The notes: generated by a model from the letters alone, not told the origin. 64,000 nt of DNA from Salmonella enterica subsp. enterica serovar Typhimurium str. LT2 (GCF_000006945.2 NC_003197.2:1736001-1800000); one strand, 5' to 3'. Positions 1 through 10,591 are shown, numbered from the stretch's first letter. A program made the numbers and translations.

Positions 1-36
1 GCAAAAGCCGCGATTGACAGCGTCGTGGCCGCTTAA
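1..36 (+). CDS. azoR: azoR 3' end (FMN-dependent NADH-azoreductase), partial
   Basis: Only the last eleven codons and the TAA are inside the window. They read AKAAIDSVVAA, which closely matches the C-terminus of enterobacterial AzoR (AcpD), a cytoplasmic FMN-dependent NADH quinone and azo reductase. The stop codon overlaps the stop of the convergent gene downstream, so the two genes meet tail to tail. The assignment rests on this short tail and on the expected gene neighbourhood. Confidence 0.7.
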   Translation, partial: AKAAIDSVVAA

Positions 37-482
37 ATATTTTTGCCTCCCGTTTCGACGGGAGGTGACTTCTTAGGTTTGTAGCGCAAATATCCTACCA
101 CGCCGCTACTGCCGCCATCGCTGGGATGCGTTACCCCATCATTGACTTCAACGCAGGCGAAATCAAAAGGCGACATATTTTCGATGCACGCCACATTGAC
201 CCCATATTGATCGGGATTGGATCGACGCTGATGAAAAGTATATATCCCGCATACCGAACAGAAAAAATGCACCGCCTTGCCCGTATTGAAGCGATATTCG
301 GTAAGCTTATCCTGCCCTTTTAGCACTTTAATACCCGACAGCGGCGCAGACACTGCCACCGCTCCGCGCATCCTGCAAAAGGAACAGTTGCAGCGCCTGG
401 CGGTATGAAAGCCATCGCTAAGTTGAACGGTAAACACGACGCTGCCACAATGGCAGGCAGCAGATAATTTTTCAGACGTCAT
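33..482 (-). CDS. GFA-family zinc-binding protein (glutathione-dependent formaldehyde-activating fold)
   Basis: The 149-residue protein shows the cysteine pattern of the GFA fold: C10-x-C12, then C31-x-C33-x2-C36, then C75-x2-C78-G. In this family these residues bind structural and catalytic zinc. The founding member, Gfa of Paracoccus, was proposed to speed the addition of formaldehyde to glutathione, but most bacterial homologues have no demonstrated substrate. The protein has no signal peptide and is probably cytoplasmic. The gene is convergent with azoR and its stop codon overlaps the azoR stop. The family is clear from the cysteines; the actual reaction is unknown. Confidence 0.8.
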   Translation of the reverse strand: MTSEKLSAACHCGSVVFTVQLSDGFHTARRCNCSFCRMRGAVAVSAPLSGIKVLKGQDKLTEYRFNTGKAVHFFCSVCGIYTFHQRRSNPDQYGVNVACIENMSPFDFACVEVNDGVTHPSDGGSSGVVGYLRYKPKKSPPVETGGKNI

Positions 483-624
483 ACCTGGTTACTCTCGCGA
501 ATAGTGATACCAGCCAACAGTATAGAAATAGCCTTCCGGTTCGCCTAATGTAAATACGACCTTCGTATTCAGAAATTACCCATATAAAAATGCATTTTGC
601 GGTAAAAAAATTGTCGGGAAGCGG

Positions 625-948
625 TTATTTACGCATCCATTTGCCATTAATTCCCTGGACATATTCTCCCGGCCTGGCGCGCTCAACCAGTTTTTGCCCT
701 GCCATCTTCGCCACCTCGTCCACGGGAAGATGATTGCTATCCGCTAACTGCTGATAACTGGCGCGGCGGGCATGATTAATATCAAGCACCAGTTTCTGGG
801 TTTCGGCATCATTCTTTAAGGCCACCAGATAGCCATTCAGCGTTTCCCCGACCCGGCCCTGCGTGCGCGCTTCGTCCAGGGTTAAGGCCCACACAGAAGG
901 TGTGAGCAAGCTCAGCGTCAGCACCCATAGTATTAAATACTTTTTCAT
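625..948 (-). CDS. ydbL: YdbL, periplasmic DUF1318 protein of the ydbH operon
   Basis: The 107-residue protein has an N-terminal signal peptide (KKYLILWVLTLSLLTPSVWA) with probable cleavage before LT, so it is exported to the periplasm. It matches E. coli YdbL. It is the third gene of the ydbH-ynbE-ydbL operon and starts seven bases after ynbE. Work in E. coli places YdbL and YnbE as helpers of YdbH in moving phospholipid towards the outer membrane. No catalytic motif is visible. Family and operon membership are firm; the mechanism comes from the E. coli homologue. Confidence 0.88.
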   Translation of the reverse strand: MKKYLILWVLTLSLLTPSVWALTLDEARTQGRVGETLNGYLVALKNDAETQKLVLDINHARRASYQQLADSNHLPVDEVAKMAGQKLVERARPGEYVQGINGKWMRK

Positions 949-955
949 TATGGCC

Positions 956-1147
956 TCAGAATAGATCGCTGCGTGATTTCAGGAGTTCTTCAACGTCTTT
1001 ATCGACTTTGATATGTATTTCATGCTCGATCTTTACATTCATGTTGATGGTAATCGGCTGTTCCGGCGCGGCGACTTCAATACGTGGCGTGCACCCCACC
1101 ACGATAAATGACGCAAGCGCTGACAGCATGGCAATACTCATTTTCAT
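956..1147 (-). CDS. ynbE: YnbE, small outer-membrane lipoprotein partner of YdbH
   Basis: The 63-residue protein has a lipoprotein signal peptide with the lipobox IVVGC, so Cys19 should be lipidated. No Lol-avoidance aspartate follows (the next residues are TPR), which fits outer-membrane sorting. Its ATG overlaps the ydbH stop codon as TAATG, indicating translational coupling. In E. coli YnbE is reported to interact with the C-terminus of the AsmA-like YdbH, probably completing the lipid conduit at the outer membrane. It matches the E. coli protein in length and layout. Confidence 0.9.
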   Translation of the reverse strand: MKMSIAMLSALASFIVVGCTPRIEVAAPEQPITINMNVKIEHEIHIKVDKDVEELLKSRSDLF

Positions 1148-3783
1148 TATTTATCCTCACAGTCCTTGTCTTTCCGGCAAGGAGGTTGCGGCAACGCTGT
1201 ATTTTGTTCAAGCCATGCCTGTAAATTGTCGCCAAAACGCAAACTGCGCCACAGCGTAAACACATTTTCTTCATGGGTATAGTTCAAGTTAACGATCGCG
1301 GTTTTACCATCTACCCGGCTTTTGCCGGTAATAGCCGCCTGCATCGTTAGTACGCCCAGGTTATCAACGTTAATTTTCGTCCACGAATGCGTAATCTCCA
1401 TATAACGTAGCCAGTTGATCGCCGAGCCTGCCGTGACATTATCCTTCACCACCGCATCCGCAGTATCTTTATCGATACGCAACGTCATTGGCCCAGGATT
1501 CGTAAGCCAGCCATCTTTGATTATCCATTTTTCATTGTTCAGCCACAGCGGCAGCGCGCCGCTGACCGGACCAGACATGGCGAATTGCTTTGGATTTATG
1601 GCGCTAATCAATTCGCTGGATGAAATATTTTGCACCCGCAAAAGCGCCGGGTCGTGCTGCGGCATTCGCAACTGTTTCATAATGATTTGACCGCCCAGCA
1701 CGTCTACGCTGACATCGCTTAGCAGTAATGGATTCGACTCGCTCCAGGGATAACCGCCCTGTAAATCAGCGGTGATATTTTTCGCCGTGACCTGGTTAAC
1801 TATCCCGGCGATACGCAGCGAGATGGGCCCGCGCGTCCCCAATTGCCACGCGCCGTTGTGGAAGCGAAATGGCAGAATGAAATCGACGCCGTTGATTTTG
1901 TTATCAGGCATCCAGGCGCTGCCGCCTTTTAACACGCCGTGTCCACCTGCTTCAAATCCCTGCCCCTGCGCAGCGGAAAAAGCCACCTGCGCATACAGTG
2001 AGCCTTCGCGCAGCGTCATTTTCCAGTCCGGTGGAAGCAACGGCTGGAAAACGATAAGCGACTGCTTCGGCCACCAGGCCTGTCCACGAAGGCGTTCGCC
2101 ATCCCAGCGCCCATTCAGCCGTACCGGCCCTATCGCCCCCGCCCGAAGGTCGCCTTTAAACTGGAACAGGGTTGGCTCTCGCCCTTCAACGCTAAAATTA
2201 AGGGTAGAAGGCGGCAGCACGCTCCCACTGGTAAATACGGTTTTCCCCGCCACCAGAGACAGCGCGCCCTGTAGCGACGGCGTTGTGGCGTCGCGAACCC
2301 AGACAATAGGTTTATTCAGCGCCAGTCTTGGCGATGTGACGGTCATTGCGCCATAGTGCAACTGATCAAAACCGGTGGACAAACTGGTCAACCTGATGGT
2401 GTTATCATGCCATTCGCCCTGTCCGGCAATATCCCAGTGGGCGCGCATTGGCGTAAAGCTTCCTTGCCCCCAATAGCGCCACCGCCAGCGACCAGCATCA
2501 GGGAGAAAATCATTGGCCAGGCCATCAAGATGAAGAACGAAATCGCCCATCTCATTTTCGTGCGCCCGTAAAATAGCCTGTAATCGGCCATCAACGCCGC
2601 GCGGCGTCACCTTAACGCCCGCCAGCGGCCAACGAATTTCATCAATATCTAACGCATCAATCACCCGCCCGCGCGAGCGTAGCAATGCGCCAGGTGCAAA
2701 GGTGAGCTGCGGATCGGCCAGACTGCCGCGGAACATAGCGGGCAATACGGCATAAAAGATTAAATCCTTCTGTTTAGCCTCGCCGGTAAGCTGTAGAGGC
2801 ATCTCACTGCTATCCATGCTGAGTTTTCCCGGGCCGATAGTCAGTACAGCGTTCGCTTTACCGGCATCGCCCTGGGTCAGAATATTCAGGCGTCCACTGA
2901 CTTGCGCATTATCCGGCCCGGCTTGCCAGTTATCGATATTAAAAGCCAGACGTCCGCTCAAGGGGAATCCCTGATATGGCCAGTTCCAGCGGCCATCGCT
3001 GATGGTAAGCCGCTGACGCGTTACCGCCCAGGGGAGATCGAGAATCGGGTCAGGATTACCTCGCGCCATCACGATGAGCTGTCCGGCGTTATCACGCCAC
3101 TCCAGTTCCGCATCCACCAGCGACGGTTCCTGCGGCAGACGCAAGGTCGCTGCCGCATGACCGCTGACCGGCAGGCCATCCGGTACCAGCGGCAACACAA
3201 ATTCCCCCGCCAGGCTAACGGGAGGCTGGTTGGCCAGCGCGGCGATCTCCAGTTGGCTCACCGTCAATGCCTGACCGCGTAGCTGCCCTTGAAATTTTAC
3301 TTTTTCGCCCTGATAACGTATCTGCTGAATGACCGGCGTCATGGAGATCGCCAGCTTGCCCTGCCATTCCGGCCAGGGCGCGAGAATGACATTATCGATG
3401 TTAATCCAGGTATTGGGCAGCATTGACTGCCACTGCGCCAGCGTACGCGGCGCGGCGGGAGAAGCTTCCGTAGCGGGCAGTTTCGCCAGGCACGCGGCAT
3501 CCAGTTTAAGGCTTTTAATATTCAGCAACCAACGGCTGGGATGCGTCAGTTCCGCCTGGGTAATATGCGCTAACGAACAATCATTGACCAGATAGCGAAG
3601 ATCGGGAATCACTAACCCATGACGTGTCAGGCGTGGACTTTGTTCCAGAGCGATACGGGTACCGACGGGTAGCCAAATTCCCGCCAGAGTGGGAACCCAC
3701 AGCCCGAGGGTCATCAGTAGCGTCAGAGGGATAAGAATCAGCAGTAACAGTAGCGCAAGGGCGGCTTTATATTTACCCTTCAT
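1147..3783 (-). CDS. ydbH: YdbH, AsmA-like inner-membrane-anchored lipid-transport protein
   Basis: The 878-residue protein begins with a hydrophobic anchor (about residues 7-30, rich in leucine) followed by a long periplasmic region of repeating short beta-strand segments. This is the architecture of the AsmA/TamB/YhdP superfamily, whose members form hydrophobic grooves spanning the periplasm. In E. coli, YdbH, TamB and YhdP are partly redundant in carrying phospholipids to the outer membrane. Length matches the E. coli homologue (about 879). It is the first gene of a tightly packed operon with ynbE and ydbL, and is divergent from ldhA. No frameshift is seen. Confidence 0.92.
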   Translation of the reverse strand: MKGKYKAALALLLLLILIPLTLLMTLGLWVPTLAGIWLPVGTRIALEQSPRLTRHGLVIPDLRYLVNDCSLAHITQAELTHPSRWLLNIKSLKLDAACLAKLPATEASPAAPRTLAQWQSMLPNTWINIDNVILAPWPEWQGKLAISMTPVIQQIRYQGEKVKFQGQLRGQALTVSQLEIAALANQPPVSLAGEFVLPLVPDGLPVSGHAAATLRLPQEPSLVDAELEWRDNAGQLIVMARGNPDPILDLPWAVTRQRLTISDGRWNWPYQGFPLSGRLAFNIDNWQAGPDNAQVSGRLNILTQGDAGKANAVLTIGPGKLSMDSSEMPLQLTGEAKQKDLIFYAVLPAMFRGSLADPQLTFAPGALLRSRGRVIDALDIDEIRWPLAGVKVTPRGVDGRLQAILRAHENEMGDFVLHLDGLANDFLPDAGRWRWRYWGQGSFTPMRAHWDIAGQGEWHDNTIRLTSLSTGFDQLHYGAMTVTSPRLALNKPIVWVRDATTPSLQGALSLVAGKTVFTSGSVLPPSTLNFSVEGREPTLFQFKGDLRAGAIGPVRLNGRWDGERLRGQAWWPKQSLIVFQPLLPPDWKMTLREGSLYAQVAFSAAQGQGFEAGGHGVLKGGSAWMPDNKINGVDFILPFRFHNGAWQLGTRGPISLRIAGIVNQVTAKNITADLQGGYPWSESNPLLLSDVSVDVLGGQIIMKQLRMPQHDPALLRVQNISSSELISAINPKQFAMSGPVSGALPLWLNNEKWIIKDGWLTNPGPMTLRIDKDTADAVVKDNVTAGSAINWLRYMEITHSWTKINVDNLGVLTMQAAITGKSRVDGKTAIVNLNYTHEENVFTLWRSLRFGDNLQAWLEQNTALPQPPCRKDKDCEDK

Positions 3784-4022
3784 GGGCCATTAATTTCCTG
3801 ATTTAACGAAAAATTCAGTCGGCTATCTCTTTATTTTGGCATGATTGCCCGTACATAGCCTAATAGTTCATGTTGCAGGGGCGCCCTCCGGCTATTTGAG
3901 GCGTTGTGGAGAATGATAACCTAAAATTATTCATTATATGTATGACTATCAATTATTTTTGATTTTTTGTAAGATAATTTTAAGCATATTTGTGTGATTC
4001 AAACATCACTGGAGAAGGTCAT

Positions 4023-5012
4023 ATGAAACTCGCCGTCTATAGTACCAAACAGTATGACAAGAAATATCTACAGCAAGTGAACGAAGCGTTCGGTTTTGAA
4101 CTGGAGTTTTTTGATTTTCTGCTAACCGAGAAAACGGCGAAAACCGCCAATGGATGTGAAGCAGTTTGTATCTTCGTGAATGACGACGGGAGCCGACCGG
4201 TACTGGAAGAGCTGAAAAAACACGGCGTGAAATACATCGCGCTGCGTTGCGCCGGATTTAATAATGTCGACCTGGATGCCGCTAAAGAGCTCGGTTTGCA
4301 GGTGGTCCGCGTGCCGGCTTATTCTCCGGAAGCCGTCGCTGAACATGCGATTGGCATGATGATGACATTGAACCGCCGTATTCACCGCGCTTATCAACGC
4401 ACCCGCGACGCTAACTTTTCCCTTGAGGGGCTGACCGGCTTTACCATGCACGGAAAGACCGCTGGCGTCATCGGTACCGGTAAAATCGGCGTCGCCGCGC
4501 TGCGTATCCTGAAAGGCTTTGGAATGCGTTTACTGGCGTTTGATCCCTATCCCAGCACCGCCGCGCTTGACCTCGGCGTCGAGTATGTGGATCTGCAAAC
4601 GTTGTTTGCCGAATCGGATGTCATTTCCCTGCACTGCCCGCTCACGCCGGAAAACTACCATTTGCTGAACCATGCGGCATTCGATCAAATGAAAAATGGC
4701 GTTATGGTCATTAATACCAGTCGTGGCGCGCTGATTGATTCCCAGGCGGCTATCGAAGCTCTGAAGAATCAGAAAATCGGCTCGCTGGGGATGGATGTGT
4801 ATGAAAACGAACGCGACCTGTTCTTTGAAGATAAGTCAAACGATGTTATCCAGGATGATGTTTTCCGCCGTCTGTCGGCCTGCCATAACGTACTGTTTAC
4901 GGGGCACCAGGCATTCCTGACCGCAGAAGCGCTGATCAGCATCTCTGAAACCACGTTACAAAACTTAAGCCAGCTTGAGAAGGGCGAAGCCTGCCCGAAC
5001 GCGCTGTTCTAA
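4023..5012 (+). CDS. ldhA: D-lactate dehydrogenase, fermentative
   Basis: The 329-residue cytoplasmic enzyme reduces pyruvate to D-lactate with NADH during fermentation. It has the D-2-hydroxyacid dehydrogenase layout: an N-terminal catalytic part, a Rossmann motif GVIGTGKIG near residue 150, the NTSRGALID segment carrying the substrate-binding arginine, and the catalytic histidine in FTGHQAF near the C-terminus. The start at 4023 (MKLAVYSTKQYD) follows GGAGAAGG at a normal distance; an in-frame upstream ATG would add eleven residues absent from the family. The gene is monocistronic and divergent from ydbH. Confidence 0.96.
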   Translation: MKLAVYSTKQYDKKYLQQVNEAFGFELEFFDFLLTEKTAKTANGCEAVCIFVNDDGSRPVLEELKKHGVKYIALRCAGFNNVDLDAAKELGLQVVRVPAYSPEAVAEHAIGMMMTLNRRIHRAYQRTRDANFSLEGLTGFTMHGKTAGVIGTGKIGVAALRILKGFGMRLLAFDPYPSTAALDLGVEYVDLQTLFAESDVISLHCPLTPENYHLLNHAAFDQMKNGVMVINTSRGALIDSQAAIEALKNQKIGSLGMDVYENERDLFFEDKSNDVIQDDVFRRLSACHNVLFTGHQAFLTAEALISISETTLQNLSQLEKGEACPNALF

Positions 5013-5122
5013 TCCTGTCGCTCCCCTGCGCTCAGGGGAGCATTTTCGGATAACCCCTGAAGATCTATCCGGTCATATCATTACTATAGTCAGTGTTAAC
5101 TATCAGATTACAGAGAATATCA

Positions 5123-5533
5123 ATGAAGAAAATCGTCACGCTGGTCGCCCTGAGCATCATAATGACAGGGTGTGTGAGCAGTGGAAAAGTGTCCGTCAAA
5201 CGCGAGCAACTGGAGCACCACCGCTTTGTTCTGGAAAGCGTAAACGGTAAAACGGTCACCGGCCCGGAGCTCAGCTTTGGCGAGGACATGACGGTATCCG
5301 GCAAAATGTGCAATCAATTCACCGGCGAAGGAAAACTGTCGGACGGCGAATTAAAAGTGAAAAATTTAGCGATGACCCGAATGATGTGCGCAGATCCACA
5401 GCTTAACGCGCTGGACGGCACCCTCAGCGAGCTCTTCAGCAAGGGCGCGCAGGTCGATTTAACCGCGAACCAATTAACGCTGGCGACGGCAGAAACAACG
5501 CTAATGTATAAACTGGCGGATTTAGCGCACTAA
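5123..5533 (+). CDS. hslJ: HslJ, META-domain heat-shock lipoprotein
   Basis: The 136-residue protein starts at the ATG at 5123 and has a lipoprotein signal peptide with lipobox IMTGC. The rest is a META (DUF306) domain, including the segment MTRMMCADP that is typical of the family. In E. coli hslJ is heat-inducible and affects novobiocin resistance, but its molecular function is unknown. It lies just downstream of ldhA on the same strand with its own leader. The family call is firm, the role is not. Confidence 0.9.
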   Translation: MKKIVTLVALSIIMTGCVSSGKVSVKREQLEHHRFVLESVNGKTVTGPELSFGEDMTVSGKMCNQFTGEGKLSDGELKVKNLAMTRMMCADPQLNALDGTLSELFSKGAQVDLTANQLTLATAETTLMYKLADLAH

Positions 5534-5576
5534 GCCATTAAGTGAAAAGTTATACGCGTCAGGCGAAACGCCGCGC

Positions 5577-5843
5577 TTAATAACTCCCGCAGCTTCCGGC
5601 GGCAAGCGACTGTTCGCTACAACGTTTGCCGTTGGGTAGCGCGCACATACCAATTACTGAACCATCAAGCTGCCGGGCCGCTGAAAGCGAACCGCCAATC
5701 ATAGCGCAATTCGCTTCGCCGGCGCTGGACATCGCCGCTTTCATCCCTGGCGAAACATGTGCCGCGGTTGCCTGCTGAACAGGTTCGCTACTGCAAGCCG
5801 ACAATAATAACGCGGCACATCCCACCCAAAACGCTGCGCGCAT
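5577..5843 (-). CDS. ydbJ: YdbJ, DUF333 lipoprotein
   Basis: The 88-residue protein carries a lipoprotein signal peptide with lipobox LLSAC (Cys17). The C-terminal half is a DUF333 module (a family also labelled haemolysin-like), recognisable from CAMIGGSLSAARQLDGS and the following GMCALPNGKRCSE. Function is unknown; the haemolysin label is historical and is not evidence of toxicity. It is convergent with hslJ. Confidence 0.88.
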   Translation of the reverse strand: MRAAFWVGCAALLLSACSSEPVQQATAAHVSPGMKAAMSSAGEANCAMIGGSLSAARQLDGSVIGMCALPNGKRCSEQSLAAGSCGSY

Positions 5844-6118
5844 TTCTCTCCCCTCTGTTTATTCATCCAAACGACACCGCCCTAAATAATAGGCAGCAGA
5901 AACTGACGCGTCGAGAGGCAAAGCGCGCATTTATGCGCTTCATTAACATTTATTGGCAATTTTTTACGTCTTTTCGGCAAGAAATCGCCATTCTCCTCCC
6001 GCCAGGGACACAAAAGCGAAAATGGGGCTTGAAGGGCTTTGCTAAAATAAAAGGATAACTACAGGATGCGCTCACGATTATGCGTGTCCCTCTTTTTTGC
6101 GCAATGTAAGGGTGTCAT

Positions 6119-9100
6119 ATGCAAACAATTGACGGTAATGGCGCAGTAGCGTCGGTGGCGTTCCGTACCAGCGAGGTTATCGCCATTTACCCGATTACGC
6201 CCAGTTCAACAATGGCTGAACAAGCGGATGCCTGGGCCGGCAATGGGCTTAAAAATGTCTGGGGCGATACGCCGCGTGTGGTAGAGATGCAGTCGGAAGG
6301 CGGCGCGATCGCCGCCGTTCACGGTGCGTTACAAACCGGTTCGCTTTCTACGTCATTTACATCATCGCAGGGGCTGCTGCTGATGATTCCAACGCTGTAT
6401 AAACTGGCGGGGCAGCTCACGCCGTTTGTACTGCACGTTGCCGCGCGCACTGTCGCCACACACGCGCTTTCTATTTTTGGCGACCATTCCGATGTGATGG
6501 CGGTCCGCCAGACAGGCTGCGCGATGTTATGCGCCGCCAGCGTTCAGGAAGCGCAGGATTTTGCGCTGATCGCACACAGGGCTACGCTGAAAAGCCGCGT
6601 TCCGTTTATTCATTTTTTTGATGGCTTCCGTACATCGCATGAAATCAACAAAATTATACCGCTAACGAATGAAACCATTCTGAACCTGATGCCGCAGGCG
6701 GAGATCGACGCTCACCGCGCCCGCGCGCTGAATCCGGAACATCCGGTGATTCGTGGAACTTCAGCGAATCCGGACACCTACTTCCAGTCTCGCGAAGCGA
6801 CCAACCCGTGGTACAACGCCGTTTATGATCATGTTGAAGAGGCGATGAAGGCATTTGGCGACGCTACGGGCCGTCAGTACCAGCCATTTGAATATTATGG
6901 CCATCCCCAGGCTGAACGCGTCATCATAATGATGGGCTCCGCCCTCGGCACCTGCGAAGAGGTCGTGGACGAGCTACTGATACGCGGAGAAAAGGTCGGC
7001 GTTCTGAAAGTCCGTCTGTTCCGCCCCTTCTCCGCCAAACATTTGTTACAGGCATTACCGGAAACCGTTCGCGCTATCGCCGTGCTGGATCGCACCAAAG
7101 AGCCTGGCGCCCAGGCCGAGCCGCTTTATCTGGACGTGATGACCGCACTGGCGGAGGCCTTTAATAATGGCGAGCGCGAAACGTTGCCGCGCACCATTGG
7201 CGGCCGTTATGGGCTATCATCCAAAGAGTTCGGCCCGGCGTGCGTACTGGCGGTCTTTAATGAACTCAGCCGTGCGAAACCCAAGCCACGGTTTACGGTG
7301 GGCATTTATGATGACGTTACTAACCTCTCGCTGCCATTACCGGAAAATACCCTGCCCGGCAGCGCTAAACTTGAAGCGTTATTTTACGGTCTGGGAAGCG
7401 ACGGCAGCGTATCCGCCACGAAAAATAATATTAAAATTATCGGTAATTCTACACCGTGGTATGCGCAAGGTTATTTCGTTTATGACTCTAAAAAAGCTGG
7501 CGGGCTCACGGTATCGCACCTGCGCGTCAGCGAGAAACCCATTCGTTCCGCTTACTTAATTGCTCAGGCGGATTTTGTCGGCTGCCACCAATTACAGTTT
7601 ATCGATAAATATCAGATGGCGGAGCGTCTAAAGCCCGGCGGTATCTTTCTGCTTAATACGCCGTACAGCGCCGACGAGGTCTGGTCGCGTCTGCCGCAAG
7701 AAGTTCAGGCGGTGTTGAATCAGAAAAAGGCGCGTTTTTACGTGGTTAACGCGGCGAAAATCGCCCGCGAATGTGGACTTGGCGCCCGCATCAATACCGT
7801 CATGCAAATGGCTTTCTTCCACCTGACGCATATTCTTCCGGGCGATAGCGCCCTGGTTGAGCTGCAGGGCGCGATTGCCAAAAGCTATAGCAGCAAAGGA
7901 CAGGATCTGGTTGAGCGTAACTGGCAGGCATTGGCTCTGGCGCAGGAATCGCTGGCGGAAGTGCCGTTGCAGGCGGTTAATCCGCATAGCGCGCATCGCC
8001 CGCCGGTCGTCTCCGACGCCGCGCCGGATTTCGTGAAAACCGTTACCGCCGCCATGTTGGCGGGCCTCGGCGACGCACTGCCTGTTTCCGCCCTGCCGCC
8101 GGACGGAACATGGCCAATGGGCACCACCCGCTGGGAAAAACGCAATATCGCCGAAGAGATTCCTGTCTGGAAAGAGGAACTGTGTACACAATGTAATCAC
8201 TGCGTCGCTGCCTGCCCTCACTCGGCAATTCGTGCGAAAGTCGTTTCCCCGCAGGCGATGGAGAACGCGCCAGCCAGTCTGCATTCGCTGGACGTGAAGT
8301 CCCGCGATATGCGCGGCCAGAAATATGTGCTGCAGGTCGCGCCGGAAGACTGTACTGGCTGTAATTTATGCGTAGAGGTCTGCCCGGCTAAAGATCGGCA
8401 AGATCCACAGATTAAGGCGATTAACATGATGTCACGCCTTGAGCATGTGGAAGAAGAGAAAGTGAATTATGACTTCTTCCTCGACTTACCGGAAATCGAA
8501 CGCAGCAAACTGGAACGAATTGATATCCGCACATCGCAGCTCATTACGCCGCTGTTTGAATATTCCGGCGCCTGTTCCGGCTGCGGCGAAACGCCGTATA
8601 TTAAACTGCTGACTCAGTTATATGGCGACAGAATGTTAATCGCTAACGCCACGGGGTGTTCCTCTATTTACGGCGGTAACTTACCCTCAACGCCTTATAC
8701 CACCGATGCCAACGGACGCGGCCCGGCATGGGCGAATTCGTTATTTGAAGATAACGCGGAATTTGGTCTCGGTTTCCGTCTGAGCGTGGATCAGCACCGG
8801 GCGCGCGTCATGCGTTTACTGGCGCAATTCGCCGATCGCATCCCGGCGGAATTAAACGATGCGCTGCATGCCGAAGCAACGCCTGACGTTCGGCGTGAGC
8901 AGGTCGCCGCATTACGCCAACATCTGAAATCGGTTGCGGGCGCAGAGGAACTGTTAAAGGATGCTGATGCGCTGGTAGAAAAATCAATCTGGCTGATTGG
9001 CGGCGATGGTTGGGCATACGACATCGGCTTTGGCGGTTTAGACCATGTGTTAAGCCTGACGGAGAATGTCAATATTCTGGTTCTGGATACGCAGTGTTAC

Positions 9101-9643
9101 TCCAATACTGGCGGCCAGGCGTCGAAGGCGACGCCGCTTGGCGCCGTCACTAAGTTTGGCGAACATGGCAAGCGTAAAGCCCGTAAAGATCTTGGTGTCA
9201 GCATGATGATGTATGGTCATGTTTATGTCGCGCAAATCTCGCTGGGCGCGCAGTTAAACCAGACGGTGAAAGCCATCCAGGAGGCCGAAGCCTGGCCAGG
9301 ACCGTCGCTGATCATTGCCTATAGCCCCTGTGAAGAACATGGCTACGATCTGGCGCTAAGCCATGACCAGATGCGCCAGTTAACGGCGACCGGTTTCTGG
9401 CCGTTATACCGCTTTGATCCCCGCCGTGCGGATGAAGGCAAGCCGCCGCTGGCTCTGGACTCTCGGCCACCGTCTGATGCCCTGGCGGAAACGTTGCTTA
9501 ATGAACAGCGTTTCCGTCGCCTGAATGCGCAACAGCCTGAAGTAGCTGAACAATTATGGCGAGATGCCGCATTGGATTTGCAAAAACGCTATGACTTTCT
9601 TGCCTTGCTGGCAGGAAAAGCGGAAAAACCCGGCGCAGATTAA
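6119..9643 (+). CDS. nifJ: pyruvate:flavodoxin/ferredoxin oxidoreductase
   Basis: The 1174-residue single-chain enzyme (YdbK in E. coli) oxidises pyruvate to acetyl-CoA and CO2 while reducing flavodoxin or ferredoxin. Domains in order are the pyruvate-binding domain with YPITPSSTMAEQ near residue 25, the gamma and linker domains, two ferredoxin clusters (CTQCNHCVAACP near 687 and CTGCNLCVEVCP near 744), then the thiamine diphosphate domain with SGCGETP near 820, GGDGWAYDIG near 961 and DTQCYSNTGG near 989. Full length for the family. The ATG at 6119 follows a weak AAGGGTGTC ribosome site. It ends immediately before the opposite-strand micC gene. Confidence 0.96.
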   Translation: MQTIDGNGAVASVAFRTSEVIAIYPITPSSTMAEQADAWAGNGLKNVWGDTPRVVEMQSEGGAIAAVHGALQTGSLSTSFTSSQGLLLMIPTLYKLAGQLTPFVLHVAARTVATHALSIFGDHSDVMAVRQTGCAMLCAASVQEAQDFALIAHRATLKSRVPFIHFFDGFRTSHEINKIIPLTNETILNLMPQAEIDAHRARALNPEHPVIRGTSANPDTYFQSREATNPWYNAVYDHVEEAMKAFGDATGRQYQPFEYYGHPQAERVIIMMGSALGTCEEVVDELLIRGEKVGVLKVRLFRPFSAKHLLQALPETVRAIAVLDRTKEPGAQAEPLYLDVMTALAEAFNNGERETLPRTIGGRYGLSSKEFGPACVLAVFNELSRAKPKPRFTVGIYDDVTNLSLPLPENTLPGSAKLEALFYGLGSDGSVSATKNNIKIIGNSTPWYAQGYFVYDSKKAGGLTVSHLRVSEKPIRSAYLIAQADFVGCHQLQFIDKYQMAERLKPGGIFLLNTPYSADEVWSRLPQEVQAVLNQKKARFYVVNAAKIARECGLGARINTVMQMAFFHLTHILPGDSALVELQGAIAKSYSSKGQDLVERNWQALALAQESLAEVPLQAVNPHSAHRPPVVSDAAPDFVKTVTAAMLAGLGDALPVSALPPDGTWPMGTTRWEKRNIAEEIPVWKEELCTQCNHCVAACPHSAIRAKVVSPQAMENAPASLHSLDVKSRDMRGQKYVLQVAPEDCTGCNLCVEVCPAKDRQDPQIKAINMMSRLEHVEEEKVNYDFFLDLPEIERSKLERIDIRTSQLITPLFEYSGACSGCGETPYIKLLTQLYGDRMLIANATGCSSIYGGNLPSTPYTTDANGRGPAWANSLFEDNAEFGLGFRLSVDQHRARVMRLLAQFADRIPAELNDALHAEATPDVRREQVAALRQHLKSVAGAEELLKDADALVEKSIWLIGGDGWAYDIGFGGLDHVLSLTENVNILVLDTQCYSNTGGQASKATPLGAVTKFGEHGKRKARKDLGVSMMMYGHVYVAQISLGAQLNQTVKAIQEAEAWPGPSLIIAYSPCEEHGYDLALSHDQMRQLTATGFWPLYRFDPRRADEGKPPLALDSRPPSDALAETLLNEQRFRRLNAQQPEVAEQLWRDAALDLQKRYDFLALLAGKAEKPGAD

Positions 9644-9671
9644 AAAATATTCTAAGGATTAACCTGGAAAC

Positions 9672-9780
9672 AAAAAAAGCCCGAACATCCGTTCGGGCTT
9701 GTCAATTTATACGCTGGAAAGCAAAGGTTAACGCAATGGCCCAGCGACAAAATGAATATGTGACAATAAAGGCATATAAC
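9672..9780 (-). ncRNA. micC: MicC small RNA
   Basis: On the minus strand the 109 nt from 9780 to 9672 match MicC as I know it from E. coli and Salmonella: 5' end GTTATATGCCTTTATTG, central Hfq-binding region, and a terminator made of GCCCGAACGGATGTTCGGGC followed by seven T. A -10 box TATTCT lies exactly at -12 to -7 (9787-9792). MicC is an Hfq-dependent antisense regulator that represses ompC and, in Salmonella, ompD through pairing within the coding sequence. It sits between nifJ and uspF. A 69-codon reading frame across it is fortuitous. Confidence 0.95.
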
Positions 9781-9792
9781 AGGCGTAGAATA

Positions 9793-10559
<767 letters not shown>

Positions 10560-10565
10560 ATACCC

Positions 10566-10591
10566 GAGCCCGCATAAGAGAGTGCGGGCTC
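10566..10591 (+). terminator. hairpin downstream of uspF
   Basis: GAGCCCGCA and TGCGGGCTC form a nine-pair perfect stem around an eight-base loop just after the uspF stop. It lies between convergent uspF and the SMR gene. The tail CAAATCAATC is not a clean T run, so termination efficiency is uncertain. Confidence 0.65.

Noticed and set aside
1772..2356. 194-codon plus frame inside ydbH
   Set aside because: It lies entirely antisense to the conserved ydbH frame and its product has no recognisable family.
7628..8284. 218-codon minus frame inside nifJ
   Set aside because: It is a GC-driven shadow of the nifJ coding strand; the nifJ frame carries the ferredoxin cysteine motifs over the same bases.
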